NCBI GenBank assembly: GCA_001899065.1
Contig: MKUZ01000007.1
Span: forward strand, 12,714-73,512
Direction of reading: 5' to 3'
DNA: 60,799 nucleotides
Origin: Devosia sp. 66-22
Lineage (GTDB): Bacteria > Pseudomonadota > Alphaproteobacteria > Rhizobiales > Devosiaceae
Each line of letters starts with the position of its first letter. Position 1 is the first letter of the stretch. This document shows positions 1 to 8,776 of this stretch, piece by piece. Made by a program: the position numbers and the translations under genes. Under the pieces are notes generated by a model. It was not told the DNA's origin. It searched no databases and saw nothing but the letters and a program-made list of their open reading frames with translations.

Positions 1-857
1 ACCGAGATGGCCATGCAGCGCTCGCCCGCCGAGCCGTAGCCGGCGCCCATCAGCGCGTCGGCAGCCTGATCCATGTCGGCGTCGGGCAGGATCACCATGT
101 GGTTCTTTGCGCCGCCCAGCGCCTGCACGCGCTTGCCGGCCTGCGTGCCGCGCCGATAGACATACTCGGCGATGGGCGTCGAGCCGACGAAGCTCACGGC
201 CTTGATGTCGGGATGGTCGAGCAGAGTGTCGACGGCTTCCTTGTCGCCGTGGACGACATTGAGCACGCCCTCGGGCAGACCCGCCTCCATCAGCAGCTTC
301 CAGGCGAACATGGGCGCCGACGGATCGCGCTCGGACGGCTTGAGCACGAAGGTGTTCCCGCAGGCGATGGCGATGGGGTACATCCACATCGGCACCATCG
401 CCGGGAAGTTGAACGGCGTTATACCCGCGACGACGCCGAGCGGCTGACGGTCGGAATAGGTGTCGATCGAGGGCCCCACATTGCGCGAGAACTCGCCCTT
501 GAGCAGTTGCGGAATGCCGCAGGCATAGTCGACGCAGTCGATGCCGCGGGCGAGTTCGCCCATCGCATCGTCATGCACCTTGCCGTGTTCGCGCGAGATC
601 TCGCGCGCCAGCTCGTCGGCGTGCTTTTCGAGCAGCTCCTTGAACTTGAACATGATGCGGGCGCGCTTCATCGGCGTCGTGGCGCCCCAGGCGGGCTGCG
701 CCGCCTTGGCGCTGGCGACCGCGGCGTTGATCTCGTCGATGATGGAGAGCGGCAGCGTCGCCGTCGGCTCGCCGGTCGCGGGATTGAAGACCGGCTGCGT
801 GCGGCCGCTCTGCGACTTGACCAGCTTGCCGCCGATGGCGTTGTGGATGATGTCCAT
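1..857 (-). CDS. mmsA: CoA-acylating (methyl)malonate-semialdehyde dehydrogenase, C-terminus cut by window edge
   Basis: NAD-dependent aldehyde dehydrogenase that converts malonate or methylmalonate semialdehyde to acetyl- or propionyl-CoA. Only the first 285 codons are present. The N-terminus ([11 protein letters not shown]), the substrate/NAD segment [17 protein letters not shown] and the catalytic motif GERCMA are visible. The cysteine codon is at 15-17 (about residue 281), so the active site is inside the window. The start codon overlaps the stop of the upstream aminotransferase gene (TGATG at 855-859), which implies translational coupling. Pairing with a beta-alanine aminotransferase points to malonate semialdehyde from pyrimidine breakdown as substrate; valine or inositol catabolism are the other known roles of the family. 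Confidence 0.93.
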   Translation of the reverse strand, partial: MDIIHNAIGGKLVKSQSGRTQPVFNPATGEPTATLPLSIIDEINAAVASAKAAQPAWGATTPMKRARIMFKFKELLEKHADELAREISREHGKVHDDAMGELARGIDCVDYACGIPQLLKGEFSRNVGPSIDTYSDRQPLGVVAGITPFNFPAMVPMWMYPIAIACGNTFVLKPSERDPSAPMFAWKLLMEAGLPEGVLNVVHGDKEAVDTLLDHPDIKAVSFVGSTPIAEYVYRRGTQAGKRVQALGGAKNHMVILPDADMDQAADALMGAGYGSAGERCMAIS

Positions 858-2188
858 CACTCGAGGCCCTTGAGGATTGTCGAGAGCGTGCCGATCAGCG
901 TGTCGATGTGCGACTTCTCTACGATCAAAGGCGGGCTCATGGCGATGATGTCGCCGGTGGTGCGGATCAGGATGCCCGCTTCGAAGGCTTTCACGAAGGC
1001 CGAGAAGGCGCGCTTGGTCGGCTGGCCCGCAATCGGCTCGAGCTCGACGGCGCCCACAAGGCCCAGATTGCGGATATCGATGACGTGCGGCAGGCCCTTG
1101 AGCGAGTGCAGCGCGTCTTCCCAATATTTGCCGATCTCGCCGCCGCCTTTGGTGAGCAGCCCTTCTTCCTTATAGACCTCGAGCGTTGCCAGGCCCGCCG
1201 CCGACGCCACCGGGTTCCCCGAATAGGTGTAGCCGTGGAAGAACTCGATCATGTGCTCGGGGCCCTGCATGAAGGCGTCGTGGATCTCCGAGGTCACCAG
1301 CACCGCGCCCATCGGGATGGTGCCGTTGGTCAGGCCCTTGGCCGTGACGATCATGTCGGGGATCACGCCGAAATAGTCGGCGGCGAACGGCGTTCCAAGC
1401 CGGCCGAAGCCGGTGATCACTTCGTCGAAGATCAGCAGGATGCCGTGCTTTTTGGTGATGTCGCGCAGCTTCTGCAGATAGCCCTTGGGCGGGATCAAGA
1501 CGCCGGTCGAGCCGGCCACCGGCTCGACGATGACAGCCGCGATGGTCGAAGCGTCGTGCAGCGTGACGATCCGTTCGAGCTCGTCGGCGAGGTTGGCCCC
1601 CTCCTCGCGCTCACCGCGGGTGTACTGGTTCTTGCCCGGCGTGTGGGTGTGCGGCAGGTGGTCGACACCGGTCAGCAGCGTGCCGAACATCTTGCGGTTG
1701 CTGACGATGCCGCCCACCGAGATGCCGCCGAAATTGACACCATGATAGCCGCGTTCGCGGCCGATGAGGCGGAAGCGTGACCCGTCGCCCTTCACCCGGT
1801 GATAGGCGAGCGCCACCTTGAGCGCCGTCTCGACCGATTCGGAGCCTGAGTTGGTATAGAGGACATGGTTCATGCCCTCGGGCGCGATGCCGACCAGCGC
1901 ATTGGCCAGCTCGAACGCCTTGGGATGGCCCATCTGGAAGGCGGGCGCGTAGTCCATCTCGGCCGCCTGTTCGCCGATCGCCTGGGCGATCCGGGGGCGG
2001 CAGTGGCCTGCGTTCACGCACCACAGTCCCGCCGTGCCGTCGAGCACCTGGCGGCCATCGGACGTCGTGTAGTGCATGTCTTTGGCGCCCACGAGCATGC
2101 GGGGCGCTTTCTTGAACTGGCGGTTGGACGTGAAGGGCATCCAGAACGCGCTCAGATCGTTCGGCGCAACGTTTTGACGGCTGGACAC
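857..2188 (-). CDS. Class III aminotransferase, probably beta-alanine--pyruvate transaminase
   Basis: 443-residue PLP-dependent omega-aminotransferase. The class III signature is clear: the cofactor motif [14 protein letters not shown] near residue 112, [13 protein letters not shown] near 252, and the PLP lysine in [16 protein letters not shown] near 285. Beta-alanine:pyruvate transaminases have the same length and the same N-terminal block [14 protein letters not shown]. Start is GTG, chosen because GGGGAG lies 8 nt upstream. It would deaminate beta-alanine or 3-aminoisobutyrate to the semialdehyde handled by the coupled downstream mmsA. It is divergent from a RutR-like TetR gene with an operator-like palindrome in the shared promoter. 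Other omega-amino acids or amines cannot be excluded as substrates. Confidence 0.9.
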   Translation of the reverse strand: MSSRQNVAPNDLSAFWMPFTSNRQFKKAPRMLVGAKDMHYTTSDGRQVLDGTAGLWCVNAGHCRPRIAQAIGEQAAEMDYAPAFQMGHPKAFELANALVGIAPEGMNHVLYTNSGSESVETALKVALAYHRVKGDGSRFRLIGRERGYHGVNFGGISVGGIVSNRKMFGTLLTGVDHLPHTHTPGKNQYTRGEREEGANLADELERIVTLHDASTIAAVIVEPVAGSTGVLIPPKGYLQKLRDITKKHGILLIFDEVITGFGRLGTPFAADYFGVIPDMIVTAKGLTNGTIPMGAVLVTSEIHDAFMQGPEHMIEFFHGYTYSGNPVASAAGLATLEVYKEEGLLTKGGGEIGKYWEDALHSLKGLPHVIDIRNLGLVGAVELEPIAGQPTKRAFSAFVKAFEAGILIRTTGDIIAMSPPLIVEKSHIDTLIGTLSTILKGLE

Positions 2189-2268
2189 GCGGATGCTCCC
2201 CTCGGCTAAAACTTGATTTCAGCACTCAGCTATATTGTTCTTGACGCTGAGACGTGCTCACTGGATTT

Positions 2269-2284
2269 TTGACCAGTTGGAAAA
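2269..2284. promoter_or_regulatory. RutR-like operator in the divergent aminotransferase/tetR promoter
   Basis: TTGACCAGTTGGAAAA matches the known RutR palindrome TTGACCA-NN-TGGTCAA at 12 of 14 positions, with a perfect left half. It lies 81 nt upstream of the aminotransferase start and 72 nt upstream of the tetR start, so it could control both genes. Confidence 0.6.
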
Positions 2285-2355
2285 AATGTTAGCACTCCCA
2301 CAAAGCCGATCAAGGTGAAAATGCTCGCTCACGGGCTTCCCGGAGAACAGCGCTG

Positions 2356-2991
2356 ATGCCGGTGCCAGGCAAGCCGAGGCCGAAAACGCGCATCCAGCGC
2401 GAGAAGCAGGATCTCATTCTCGATGCGGCGCTCAACGTCTTCTCGCTGCACGGCTTTCGCGGCGCAACGATCGACCAGATCGCCGACGCGGCGGGGATGA
2501 GCAAACCCAATCTGCTCTACTATTTCGCCAGCAAGGAAGAGATCCACCGCCGCCTGCTCACCTCGATGCTCGACCTGTGGCTCGATCCGCTGCGCGAGCT
2601 CGATTCGGAGGGCGACCCGATCCCCGAGCTCAGGAGCTACATCCGCCGCAAGCTCGAAATGGCGCGCGATTATCCGCGCGAGAGCCGCCTGTTCGCCAAT
2701 GAGATGCTGCAGGGGGCACCGCACGCCATCGACGTGCTCGAGAGCGAGCTCAGGGAACTGGTCGACGACAAGGCGCGCGTCCTGCTCGACTGGATGGAAC
2801 AGGGCAAGATCGCCCGTACCGATCCCTACCACCTGATCTTTTCGATCTGGGCCACGACGCAGCACTACGCCGATTTCGACGTGCAGGTGCGGGCGGTCCT
2901 TGGCCGCGACCGCGGCGGCGAGGGCCGCTTCGAGGACGCGGCCCGCTACCTCGAGCACCTGTTCATGGACGGGCTGCTGCCGCGGGGCTGA
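2356..2991 (+). CDS. TetR/AcrR family regulator, RutR-like
   Basis: 211-residue TetR-type repressor. The N-terminal HTH covers about residues 20-60 (ATIDQIADAAGMSKPNLLYY, then FASKEEI). The C-terminal ligand domain (LEMARDYPRESRLFANEMLQ and FSIWATTQHYADFDVQV) resembles the YcdC/RutR family, whose known ligands are uracil and thymine. It is divergent from the aminotransferase-mmsA genes. RutR-like palindromes sit in this promoter and upstream of preT, so I infer that it senses pyrimidines and controls the degradation genes on both sides. The start at ATG 2356 precedes the basic N-terminal arm (GKPRPKTRIQREKQ). Confidence 0.88.
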   Translation: MPVPGKPRPKTRIQREKQDLILDAALNVFSLHGFRGATIDQIADAAGMSKPNLLYYFASKEEIHRRLLTSMLDLWLDPLRELDSEGDPIPELRSYIRRKLEMARDYPRESRLFANEMLQGAPHAIDVLESELRELVDDKARVLLDWMEQGKIARTDPYHLIFSIWATTQHYADFDVQVRAVLGRDRGGEGRFEDAARYLEHLFMDGLLPRG

Positions 2992-3011
2992 CCGCCGCGC
3001 CCTGAGGGTGC

Positions 3012-3485
3012 CTACTCGCCCGGGACGATCAGGCCGTTGCCGTCGGTATCGAGGCGGGCAAAGGCCCTGCCGACGAGTTCGCCGAGCTCGGTGGCGGTGA
3101 GCCCGCCGGCCGGCAGGTCGACGACGATCATCAAGGGATCGCCGATATTGGTCGTAACGCCCGAGGGAGCGTCGAGCGTGGCGCCGCGGCCCGGCAGCGC
3201 GTTGGCGGGGGATGCCGCCAGGGAAATGGCGAGCGCGCTACCGGCGCCGGCGAGCAGCAGGCCCGCCCCGCGCAGATTGCGCCGGATTTCGATGACCACC
3301 TTGTCCTTGAGCGTCTGCGGCTCGGGCTGCGCTTCCTCGGCCAAATAGGCGTCGATCCGCTCGCGCACGATCTCGCTGGCCGCCCTGCCCTCCGCCCGCG
3401 CCTTGTCCATGAAGGCGGTCTTGGTGGGGTAAGGGATGCGGATTTCGAGCGTTTCGCTCTTTTTTGGTGCTCTCGGCTCGGTCAT
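3012..3485 (-). CDS. Hypothetical protein: RHH-like N-terminus, one membrane helix, terminal EF-hand loop
   Basis: 157 residues, not recognised as a known family. Residues about 10-50 (LEIRIPYPTKTAFMDKARAE, then GRAASEIVRERIDAYL) have the strand-helix-helix pattern of Arc/CopG ribbon-helix-helix proteins. Residues about 70-95 (GAGLLLAGAGSALAISLAA) form a hydrophobic helix, followed by an Ala-Pro-rich stretch. The last 12 residues, DTDGNGLIVPGE, match a canonical EF-hand calcium loop (D1, D3, N5, G6, I8, E12) that ends exactly at the stop codon. The topology would place the RHH part in the cytoplasm and the calcium loop in the periplasm. A cleaved signal sequence at this internal site is unlikely. 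Function is unknown. Confidence 0.75.
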   Translation of the reverse strand: MTEPRAPKKSETLEIRIPYPTKTAFMDKARAEGRAASEIVRERIDAYLAEEAQPEPQTLKDKVVIEIRRNLRGAGLLLAGAGSALAISLAASPANALPGRGATLDAPSGVTTNIGDPLMIVVDLPAGGLTATELGELVGRAFARLDTDGNGLIVPGE

Positions 3486-3588
3486 GGCAAATGGCCTCCT
3501 CGCGGGGGGTGGTCGGTCGGAGATAGGCTTCCGCAGGCCGCTCGAACAGGGGGAACCTGCGGGGACGCGCGAAATCGTGTCCGGACAG

Positions 3589-4488
3589 CTAGTCGCGCAC
3601 CGCCGCGAGGACGATGAGGCCGAGCACCGTCACCAGTGCGCCGGCGACGATGGAGAGGCTCGGCCAGCCATGGCCGGCAAGGGCTTCGAACAGGATCACG
3701 AAGGCCGGCGTCAAATAACCATAGGCGATGACCTTGGGCGCCGGGAGCCGCAGCGAAGCGAACAGGATGAGGAAGAAGCAGATCGCGGTGGGGCCGACCG
3801 CCAGATAAAGCACCGTCCACCAGACGGTCGGCGGCAGGTTGGCCCAGTCGGTCGCGAGGATATCGGGGATACCCGAAAGCGCGATGCAAACCGCCGTGGC
3901 ACTGAGCGTCCAGAAGCTCTGCACAAGCGAGGGTTCGCCGCGGCTGAAGCGGCGGAGCAGCGGGGTGTAGAAGGCATAGGCGAAGCAGCCGATGAAGTAG
4001 ACCAGCTCGCCGCGGCCGATGTCGAAGCTGAGGATCGCCGCGAGGTCGCCGTGGAAGATCACCCACACAGCGCCGAGGCCGGCGAGGATAAGCGACACGA
4101 TGACAGGGCCGCCCGAGCGCTGGCCGACGAGAAAATAGGCCGTCACCGCGGTCATCAGCGGCACCAGCGTGTAGACGGCCGATGTTGCGACCGGCAGCGT
4201 CATGGTGAGGGCAATGAACATGGTGACGAAGTAGATCGCCATCAGCACGCCCATGATGCCGAAGCGCCAGGGTGCGGGCGGGAAGCTGAAGCGGTGGCGG
4301 GCAAGGCCGAACGCCGCGAGGCCCATCAACGCGGCCGCGAGCAGGAAGCGCACGGCGTTGAGCGGGATCGGGTGGATGTAGGGCACCGCCAGCGCGCCGG
4401 TGGTGAACGAACCGGCGATCAGCGCCGAGAAGGCGAGCATGCTCAGATGCGCGAGAAGCCGCTCGCGCGGCGCGGCGGCGGTGGTCAC
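3589..4488 (-). CDS. EamA/DMT-superfamily transporter
   Basis: 299-residue integral membrane protein with about ten hydrophobic helices in two repeats, typical of EamA drug/metabolite exporters. Examples are FSALIAGSFTTGALAVPYI and VLTVLGLIVLAAV, with the family-typical segment ATSAVYTLVPLMTAVTAYFL. Substrate cannot be read from sequence; exporters of amino acids, nucleosides or other metabolites are known in the family. The GTG start overlaps the TGA of the upstream doxX-like gene (GTGA at 4485-4488), so the two are likely co-translated. Confidence 0.9.
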   Translation of the reverse strand: MTTAAAPRERLLAHLSMLAFSALIAGSFTTGALAVPYIHPIPLNAVRFLLAAALMGLAAFGLARHRFSFPPAPWRFGIMGVLMAIYFVTMFIALTMTLPVATSAVYTLVPLMTAVTAYFLVGQRSGGPVIVSLILAGLGAVWVIFHGDLAAILSFDIGRGELVYFIGCFAYAFYTPLLRRFSRGEPSLVQSFWTLSATAVCIALSGIPDILATDWANLPPTVWWTVLYLAVGPTAICFFLILFASLRLPAPKVIAYGYLTPAFVILFEALAGHGWPSLSIVAGALVTVLGLIVLAAVRD

Positions 4489-4850
4489 CAGGAGGTCGCG
4501 ATGACGAGAAGGAAGCCGCCGATGATCGCGAGGTTGGTCACAACCGAGTTGAGATGCGAGGTGCGCTCGGCGCCCGAATAGGCCCAGAAATTGTGGTAGA
4601 GCGCATTGGCTGCAATGGTGAAGCCGATGAGGCCGATGGCGCCGATGGCCGGGAAGATGCCGAATGCCACCGAAATGCCGCCCAGCACCTGAACCGCCAG
4701 CGCGACGAGCAGCGATTCACGCGGCATCGGCACACCCTTTTTGGTGAGGATGTCGGTGTGCAGCGGGATCTTCATGAAGTTGCGGATGCCGGCCTGCAGG
4801 AAATAGACGCCGAGCAGGAAGCGGCCGACGATGAGGAGAGTGGCGGTCAT
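4485..4850 (-). CDS. DoxX family membrane protein
   Basis: 121-residue protein with four hydrophobic helices and the DoxX-type opening LLIVGRFLLGVYFLQAGIRN followed by a PxxxLLxALAVQVLGGI-like second helix. DoxX-family members are small inner-membrane proteins whose biochemical role is mostly unknown; some associate with quinone or thiol redox. It is the first gene of a two-gene unit with the EamA transporter. No convincing Shine-Dalgarno sequence precedes the ATG at 4850. Confidence 0.87.
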   Translation of the reverse strand: MTATLLIVGRFLLGVYFLQAGIRNFMKIPLHTDILTKKGVPMPRESLLVALAVQVLGGISVAFGIFPAIGAIGLIGFTIAANALYHNFWAYSGAERTSHLNSVVTNLAIIGGFLLVIATSW

Positions 4851-4909
4851 GGGAGGTGCTGCGATCCGAGCAATGGACGAGCGGTTCTAGCCGAGACCGT
4901 GCGTCGTTT

Positions 4910-5941
4910 CTAGGCGGCGTGGCGGATGGAGGGCACGGCGAGTTCGGCATTGCCCGGACCGTTGCGCTTGGCGCGGTAGAGAGCGATGTCGGCGGCCTGG
5001 AGGAGACGCGCGGGAGCGCCCGGAAAATCCTCGCTGCGCGCCATGCCGATGCTGGCGGCGACCCGGAGCCGCCTGCCGCCAATGTCAATGGGCTGGTCGA
5101 AGCGCCGGTCGAGCGCGGCAAGATAGTCGTCGAGCCCGGCGGCGTCGCGGACCACCGCAAACTCGTCGCCGCCAAGTCGCACCACGAGATCGTCGCGGCC
5201 CGCGGTTTCACGCAGATGCCGGCCGACGATCTGCAGCACCGCATCGCCCGCAGAGTGGCCGAGGGCGTCGTTGATGGCCTTGAAATCGTCGAGGTCGAGC
5301 ATCACCAGCACGACACCCGGTCCGCCCTCCTCCGCATGGGTAAGGCGGGAAGCGAGCCCGACGTCGAAGGCACGGCGATTGCCGAGGCCGGTGAGAGTAT
5401 CTGTGTGGGCGAGCCGCGTCGCGGCGGCCCGCCGGCGATCGAGACCGTTACCCACCGCGACGACGCGCCAGCCGATGATGCCGACCATCGCCACGAACAG
5501 CACGCCGCCGCCGATCCGCGCCGGCGCGACGATCTCGAAGGTGCTGGTGCCCAGCAGTTGTGGCGTCCACGCCACGACGCGGTCGCTGCCGACGGCGATG
5601 GATACCGCAAGCTCGGTCGATCTGACGTTGGCCGCCTGAGTGAGCCGCGCGCCGCGCAATTCCAGGGTGGTCGCCATGGCGTCGAGCGTCACCTCGTTCA
5701 TGCCGTCGGGCAGGGCATCGATGTAGCGGCTGACCTGCGCCGCCTCGCGCGCCCGTCCCGCCTCGTCAATGAGGCTCACGGCCTGGAAGGAGGCGAGGAG
5801 CATGAAAGCGAAAATGAACAGGGTGCAGGCGAGCCCGGCCAGAATCAGCAGGGTCAGCCGCCGCAATGCCTGCGTATCGGCCTGCGCGTCCGGACCTCGC
5901 GGCGGAGCATCCCCCCAATTGATCGCGGCCGTACTCAGCAC
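4910..5941 (-). CDS. Membrane-bound GGDEF diguanylate cyclase
   Basis: Makes cyclic di-GMP from two GTP. It has two membrane helices (about residues 30-53 and 143-163) flanking a roughly 90-residue sensor region, then a GGDEF domain with DTLTGLGNRRAF and LVVRLGGDEFAVV, which predicts an active site. The residues ahead of GGDEF read GRDD-LVVRL, so the Arg of the RxxD inhibitory site is missing and product feedback may be absent. I take GTG 5941 as start because GGGGG lies 5 nt upstream; a TTG at 5956 would add five residues. The periplasmic segment is not a domain I recognise. Confidence 0.88.
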   Translation of the reverse strand: MLSTAAINWGDAPPRGPDAQADTQALRRLTLLILAGLACTLFIFAFMLLASFQAVSLIDEAGRAREAAQVSRYIDALPDGMNEVTLDAMATTLELRGARLTQAANVRSTELAVSIAVGSDRVVAWTPQLLGTSTFEIVAPARIGGGVLFVAMVGIIGWRVVAVGNGLDRRRAAATRLAHTDTLTGLGNRRAFDVGLASRLTHAEEGGPGVVLVMLDLDDFKAINDALGHSAGDAVLQIVGRHLRETAGRDDLVVRLGGDEFAVVRDAAGLDDYLAALDRRFDQPIDIGGRRLRVAASIGMARSEDFPGAPARLLQAADIALYRAKRNGPGNAELAVPSIRHAA

Positions 5942-6004
5942 ATAACCCCCGGGCAATCGGAGGCAGCTTAGGGGGATTCGCTTAGGGCTTGGTTACCGCG
6001 GCGC

Positions 6005-7327
6005 CTACTCGGCCGGTTCGACGACGTCCTTGCGCATCGGATTGTTGGGGTGCGTCGTCCAGTTGGCATAGGTGCCGGTGACGACGCGGCCGGTGCGCTC
6101 GTCGATCGAGCCGGGTGGCAACTGCTCCATGGTGATGCAGTCTTCGACCGGGCAGACGTTGACGCACAGATTGCAGCCGACGCACTCATTGTCCATGACC
6201 TCGAAGTGCCGGACGCCGTCCTTCTCCTTCATGATGGCCTGGTGCGACGTGTCCTCGCAGGCGATGTGGCAGCGGCCGCATTTGATGCACAGATCCTGAT
6301 CGATCCGCGCCTTGGTGATGTATTCGAGATTGAGGAACTGCCAGTCGGTGACGTTGCGGCTCGCCTTGCCGACGAAATCGTCGAGCGTGCGGTAGCCCTT
6401 CTCGTCCATCCAGTTGCCGAGCCCCGAGATCATCTCCTCGACGATCTTGAAGCCATAGACCATGGCGGCGGTGCAGACCTGCACATTGCCGGCGCCCAGC
6501 GCCATGAACTCGGCCGCGTCGCGCCAGGTGGTGATGCCGCCGATGCCCGAGATGGGCAGGCCCAGCGTCTGCGGGTCGCGTGCGATCTCGGCAACCATAT
6601 GGAGCGCGATGGGCTTGGCCGCAGGGCCGCAATAGCCGCCATGCGTGCCTTTGCCGTCGATGGTGGGCATGGGCGCCATCAGGTCGAGATCGACATTGGT
6701 GATGGAGTTGATGGTGTTGATGAGGCTCACCGCATCGGTGCCGGCCTCGTGGGCGGCGCGCGCCGGGCGCCGGATGTCAGTGACATTGGGGGTGAGCTTG
6801 GTGATGACCGGCATGCGGCTGAACTGCTTGCACCAGCGCACGACCATGGCGACATATTCGGGCACCTGGCCGACCGCGGCACCCATGCCGCGCTCGCTCA
6901 TGCCGTGCGGGCAGCCGAAATTGAGCTCGATGCCGTCAGCGCCGGTTTTCTCGACGAGCGGCAGGATGGCCTTCCAGGCGTCCTCCTCGCACGGCACCAT
7001 GATGGAGGCGACGACGGCGCGATCGGGCCAGCGCATCTTGACCGCCTTGATCTCGCGCAAATTGCGCTGCAGGTCGCGGTCGGTGATGAGCTCGATATTG
7101 TTGAACCCCATCAGCCGGCGGTCGCCGGCCCAGATGGCGCCATAGCGCGGGCCGTTGACATTGACGACGGGCGGGCCTTCTTCGCCGAGCGTCTTCCAGA
7201 CGACGCCGCCCCAGCCCGCCTTGAAGGCGCGCTCGACATTGTACTCCTTGTCCGTCGGCGGCGCCGAGGCGAGCCAGAACGGATTGGGCGATTTGATGCC
7301 GACGAAATTGTTGCGAAGGTCTGCCAT
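6005..7327 (-). CDS. preA: NAD-dependent dihydropyrimidine dehydrogenase subunit PreA
   Basis: 440-residue FMN and 4Fe-4S protein that forms the catalytic half of bacterial dihydropyrimidine dehydrogenase, reducing uracil and thymine to 5,6-dihydro forms. It starts with the dihydroorotate-dehydrogenase-like barrel (VGIKSPNPFWLASAPPTDKE, GIELNFGCPHGMSERGMGAA containing the active cysteine, GGYCGPAAKPIALH). It ends with two ferredoxin-type clusters, LCIKCGRCHIACEDTSHQAI and CVGCNLCVNVCPVEDCI. A strong AGGAGGG precedes the start. It lies 11 nt downstream of preT, as in known preTA operons. Confidence 0.97.
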   Translation of the reverse strand: MADLRNNFVGIKSPNPFWLASAPPTDKEYNVERAFKAGWGGVVWKTLGEEGPPVVNVNGPRYGAIWAGDRRLMGFNNIELITDRDLQRNLREIKAVKMRWPDRAVVASIMVPCEEDAWKAILPLVEKTGADGIELNFGCPHGMSERGMGAAVGQVPEYVAMVVRWCKQFSRMPVITKLTPNVTDIRRPARAAHEAGTDAVSLINTINSITNVDLDLMAPMPTIDGKGTHGGYCGPAAKPIALHMVAEIARDPQTLGLPISGIGGITTWRDAAEFMALGAGNVQVCTAAMVYGFKIVEEMISGLGNWMDEKGYRTLDDFVGKASRNVTDWQFLNLEYITKARIDQDLCIKCGRCHIACEDTSHQAIMKEKDGVRHFEVMDNECVGCNLCVNVCPVEDCITMEQLPPGSIDERTGRVVTGTYANWTTHPNNPMRKDVVEPAE

Positions 7328-7338
7328 GGGGAACCCTC

Positions 7339-8682
7339 CTAGTTTCCGCTGAGGAACCTGTGGATGCTTTCGGCCGCGTCGCGGCCTTCGGCGACGGCGG
7401 TGACCGTGAGATCGTCGCCGCCCGTGGCGCAGTCGCCGCCGGCCCAGACCTTGGCCATGGTGGTGCGGCCTTCCGCGTCGACCTCGATCTTGCCGCCGAC
7501 CAGGGTCACGCCTTCGCCATCGGTGGCGAGGGTCTGGCCGATGGCCTTGAACACCTGGTCACAGGCGATGGTCGTCGTTTCGCCCGACGGCTTCAGATTG
7601 CCGTTGCCGTCGAGCGCCATGTAGCTGAGCTCGATGCCGGTGACCTTGCCGGCGGCGGCGACGACGCGCCTTGGCGCAAGCCAGTGCCGGATGCTGACAC
7701 CCTTGCTGGCGGCAAGATCCTGCTCGAAGCCGGAGGCGTTCATCTGTTCCTTGCCGCGGCGATAGACCATCGTCACTTCCTCGGCGCCGAGGAGCTTGGA
7801 CTGTACGGCCGCGTCGACAGCGGTCATGCCGCCGCCGATGACGACGACGCGACGGCCGATGGGCAGGCTCGACAGGTCGCTCGACTGACGGAGCGTTGCG
7901 ATGAAGTCGATGGCGTTGTCGACGCCCGAGGCGTCCTCGCCTTCGGCGCGCAGCGCATTGACGCCGCCGAGACCCATGCCGAGGAAGACGGCGTCGAACG
8001 TGCCCGCGAGGTCGCTCAGCGTGAAATCCTGGCCGAGGCTCTTGCCGGTCTCGATGGTGATACCGCCAATGGCGGTGACGTAATCCACCTCAGCCTGCGC
8101 GAAGCCGCCGGGCGTCTTGTAGGAGGCAATGCCATATTCGTTGAGGCCGCCCGCCTTGGGACGCGCGTCGTAGACGATGACGTCGTGGCCATGCAGCGCG
8201 AGCCGATGGGCGGCAGACAAGCCGGCGGGGCCGGCGCCGACGACGGCGACACGCTTACCGCTGGGCGCGGCGCGGGTGAAGAACTGCGCGTCGGCAGCCA
8301 TCGCCGCGTCGGTGGCATAGCGCTGGAGCTGGCCGATCTTGACCGGCTTGCCCTCCGCCGCCTCGCGGACGCAGGCTTCCTCGCACAATTGCTCGGTGGG
8401 GCAGACACGGGCGCACATGCCGCCAAGGATGTTCTGCTCGAAGATGGTCTCGGCCGCGCCCAGCGGATTGCCCGTCAGGATCTCGCGGATGAACATCGGG
8501 ATATCGATGCTGGTCGGGCAGGCCGTCTGGCAGGGCGCGTCGTAGCAGAAATAGCAGCGATCGGCTTCGACGAAGGCCTCGTGCCGGTCGAGCGGCGGGT
8601 GCAAATCGCCGAAATTGATCGCATATTGCGTGGGCGGCAGGCGCCCAGGCGCGATTCCGTCCTTCAGCATCCCCTCGCCCAT
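7339..8682 (-). CDS. preT: NAD(P)-dependent dihydropyrimidine dehydrogenase subunit PreT
   Basis: 447-residue electron-transfer partner of PreA, related to the glutamate synthase small subunit. N-terminal cysteines bind two 4Fe-4S clusters (CYFCYDAPCQTACPTSIDIP and CARVCPTEQLCEEACV), followed by FAD (VAVVGAGPAGLSAAHRLAL) and NAD(P) (VVVIGGGMTAVDAAVQSKLL) Rossmann motifs. Two ATG codons lie close together. I choose 8682, because GGAGG is 6 nt upstream of it but directly abuts the ATG at 8688. Promoter and operator candidates lie upstream at 8741-8776. It forms an operon with preA. Confidence 0.96.
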   Translation of the reverse strand: MGEGMLKDGIAPGRLPPTQYAINFGDLHPPLDRHEAFVEADRCYFCYDAPCQTACPTSIDIPMFIREILTGNPLGAAETIFEQNILGGMCARVCPTEQLCEEACVREAAEGKPVKIGQLQRYATDAAMAADAQFFTRAAPSGKRVAVVGAGPAGLSAAHRLALHGHDVIVYDARPKAGGLNEYGIASYKTPGGFAQAEVDYVTAIGGITIETGKSLGQDFTLSDLAGTFDAVFLGMGLGGVNALRAEGEDASGVDNAIDFIATLRQSSDLSSLPIGRRVVVIGGGMTAVDAAVQSKLLGAEEVTMVYRRGKEQMNASGFEQDLAASKGVSIRHWLAPRRVVAAAGKVTGIELSYMALDGNGNLKPSGETTTIACDQVFKAIGQTLATDGEGVTLVGGKIEVDAEGRTTMAKVWAGGDCATGGDDLTVTAVAEGRDAAESIHRFLSGN

Positions 8683-8708
8683 CCGCATCCTCCATCCGGA
8701 ACAGGTGA

Positions 8709-8731
8709 GGAACGGCGTTAAGAACCGTTCC
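8709..8731. promoter_or_regulatory. Inverted repeat GGAACGG/CCGTTCC in the preT leader
   Basis: A 7-bp perfect inverted repeat (GGAACGG, 9-nt spacer, CCGTTCC) lies 27-49 nt upstream of the preT start, downstream of the proposed -10. The same GGAACGG core recurs at about 8837 and as GGAACGGCGTTCC near 8899. It could be a transcript hairpin or a second regulator's site; which one is not visible. Confidence 0.35.
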
Positions 8732-8740
8732 AGACTAGGA

Positions 8741-8768
8741 ACGCTAGCACAGCCGGAATTTTTATCAA
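8741..8768 (-). promoter_or_regulatory. Candidate preT promoter
   Basis: On the minus strand TTGATA (8768-8763), a 16-nt spacer and TAGCGT (8746-8741) form a sigma-70-like promoter. Its -35 element lies inside the RutR-like operator, consistent with repression by occlusion. This is a sequence match only. Confidence 0.4.
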
Positions 8769-8776
8769 TTGGTCAA
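8761..8776. promoter_or_regulatory. RutR-like operator upstream of preTA
   Basis: TTTATCAATTGGTCAA matches the RutR palindrome TTGACCA-NN-TGGTCAA at 12 of 14 positions, here with a perfect right half. It is 79 nt upstream of preT and overlaps the proposed -35 element. Confidence 0.6.
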
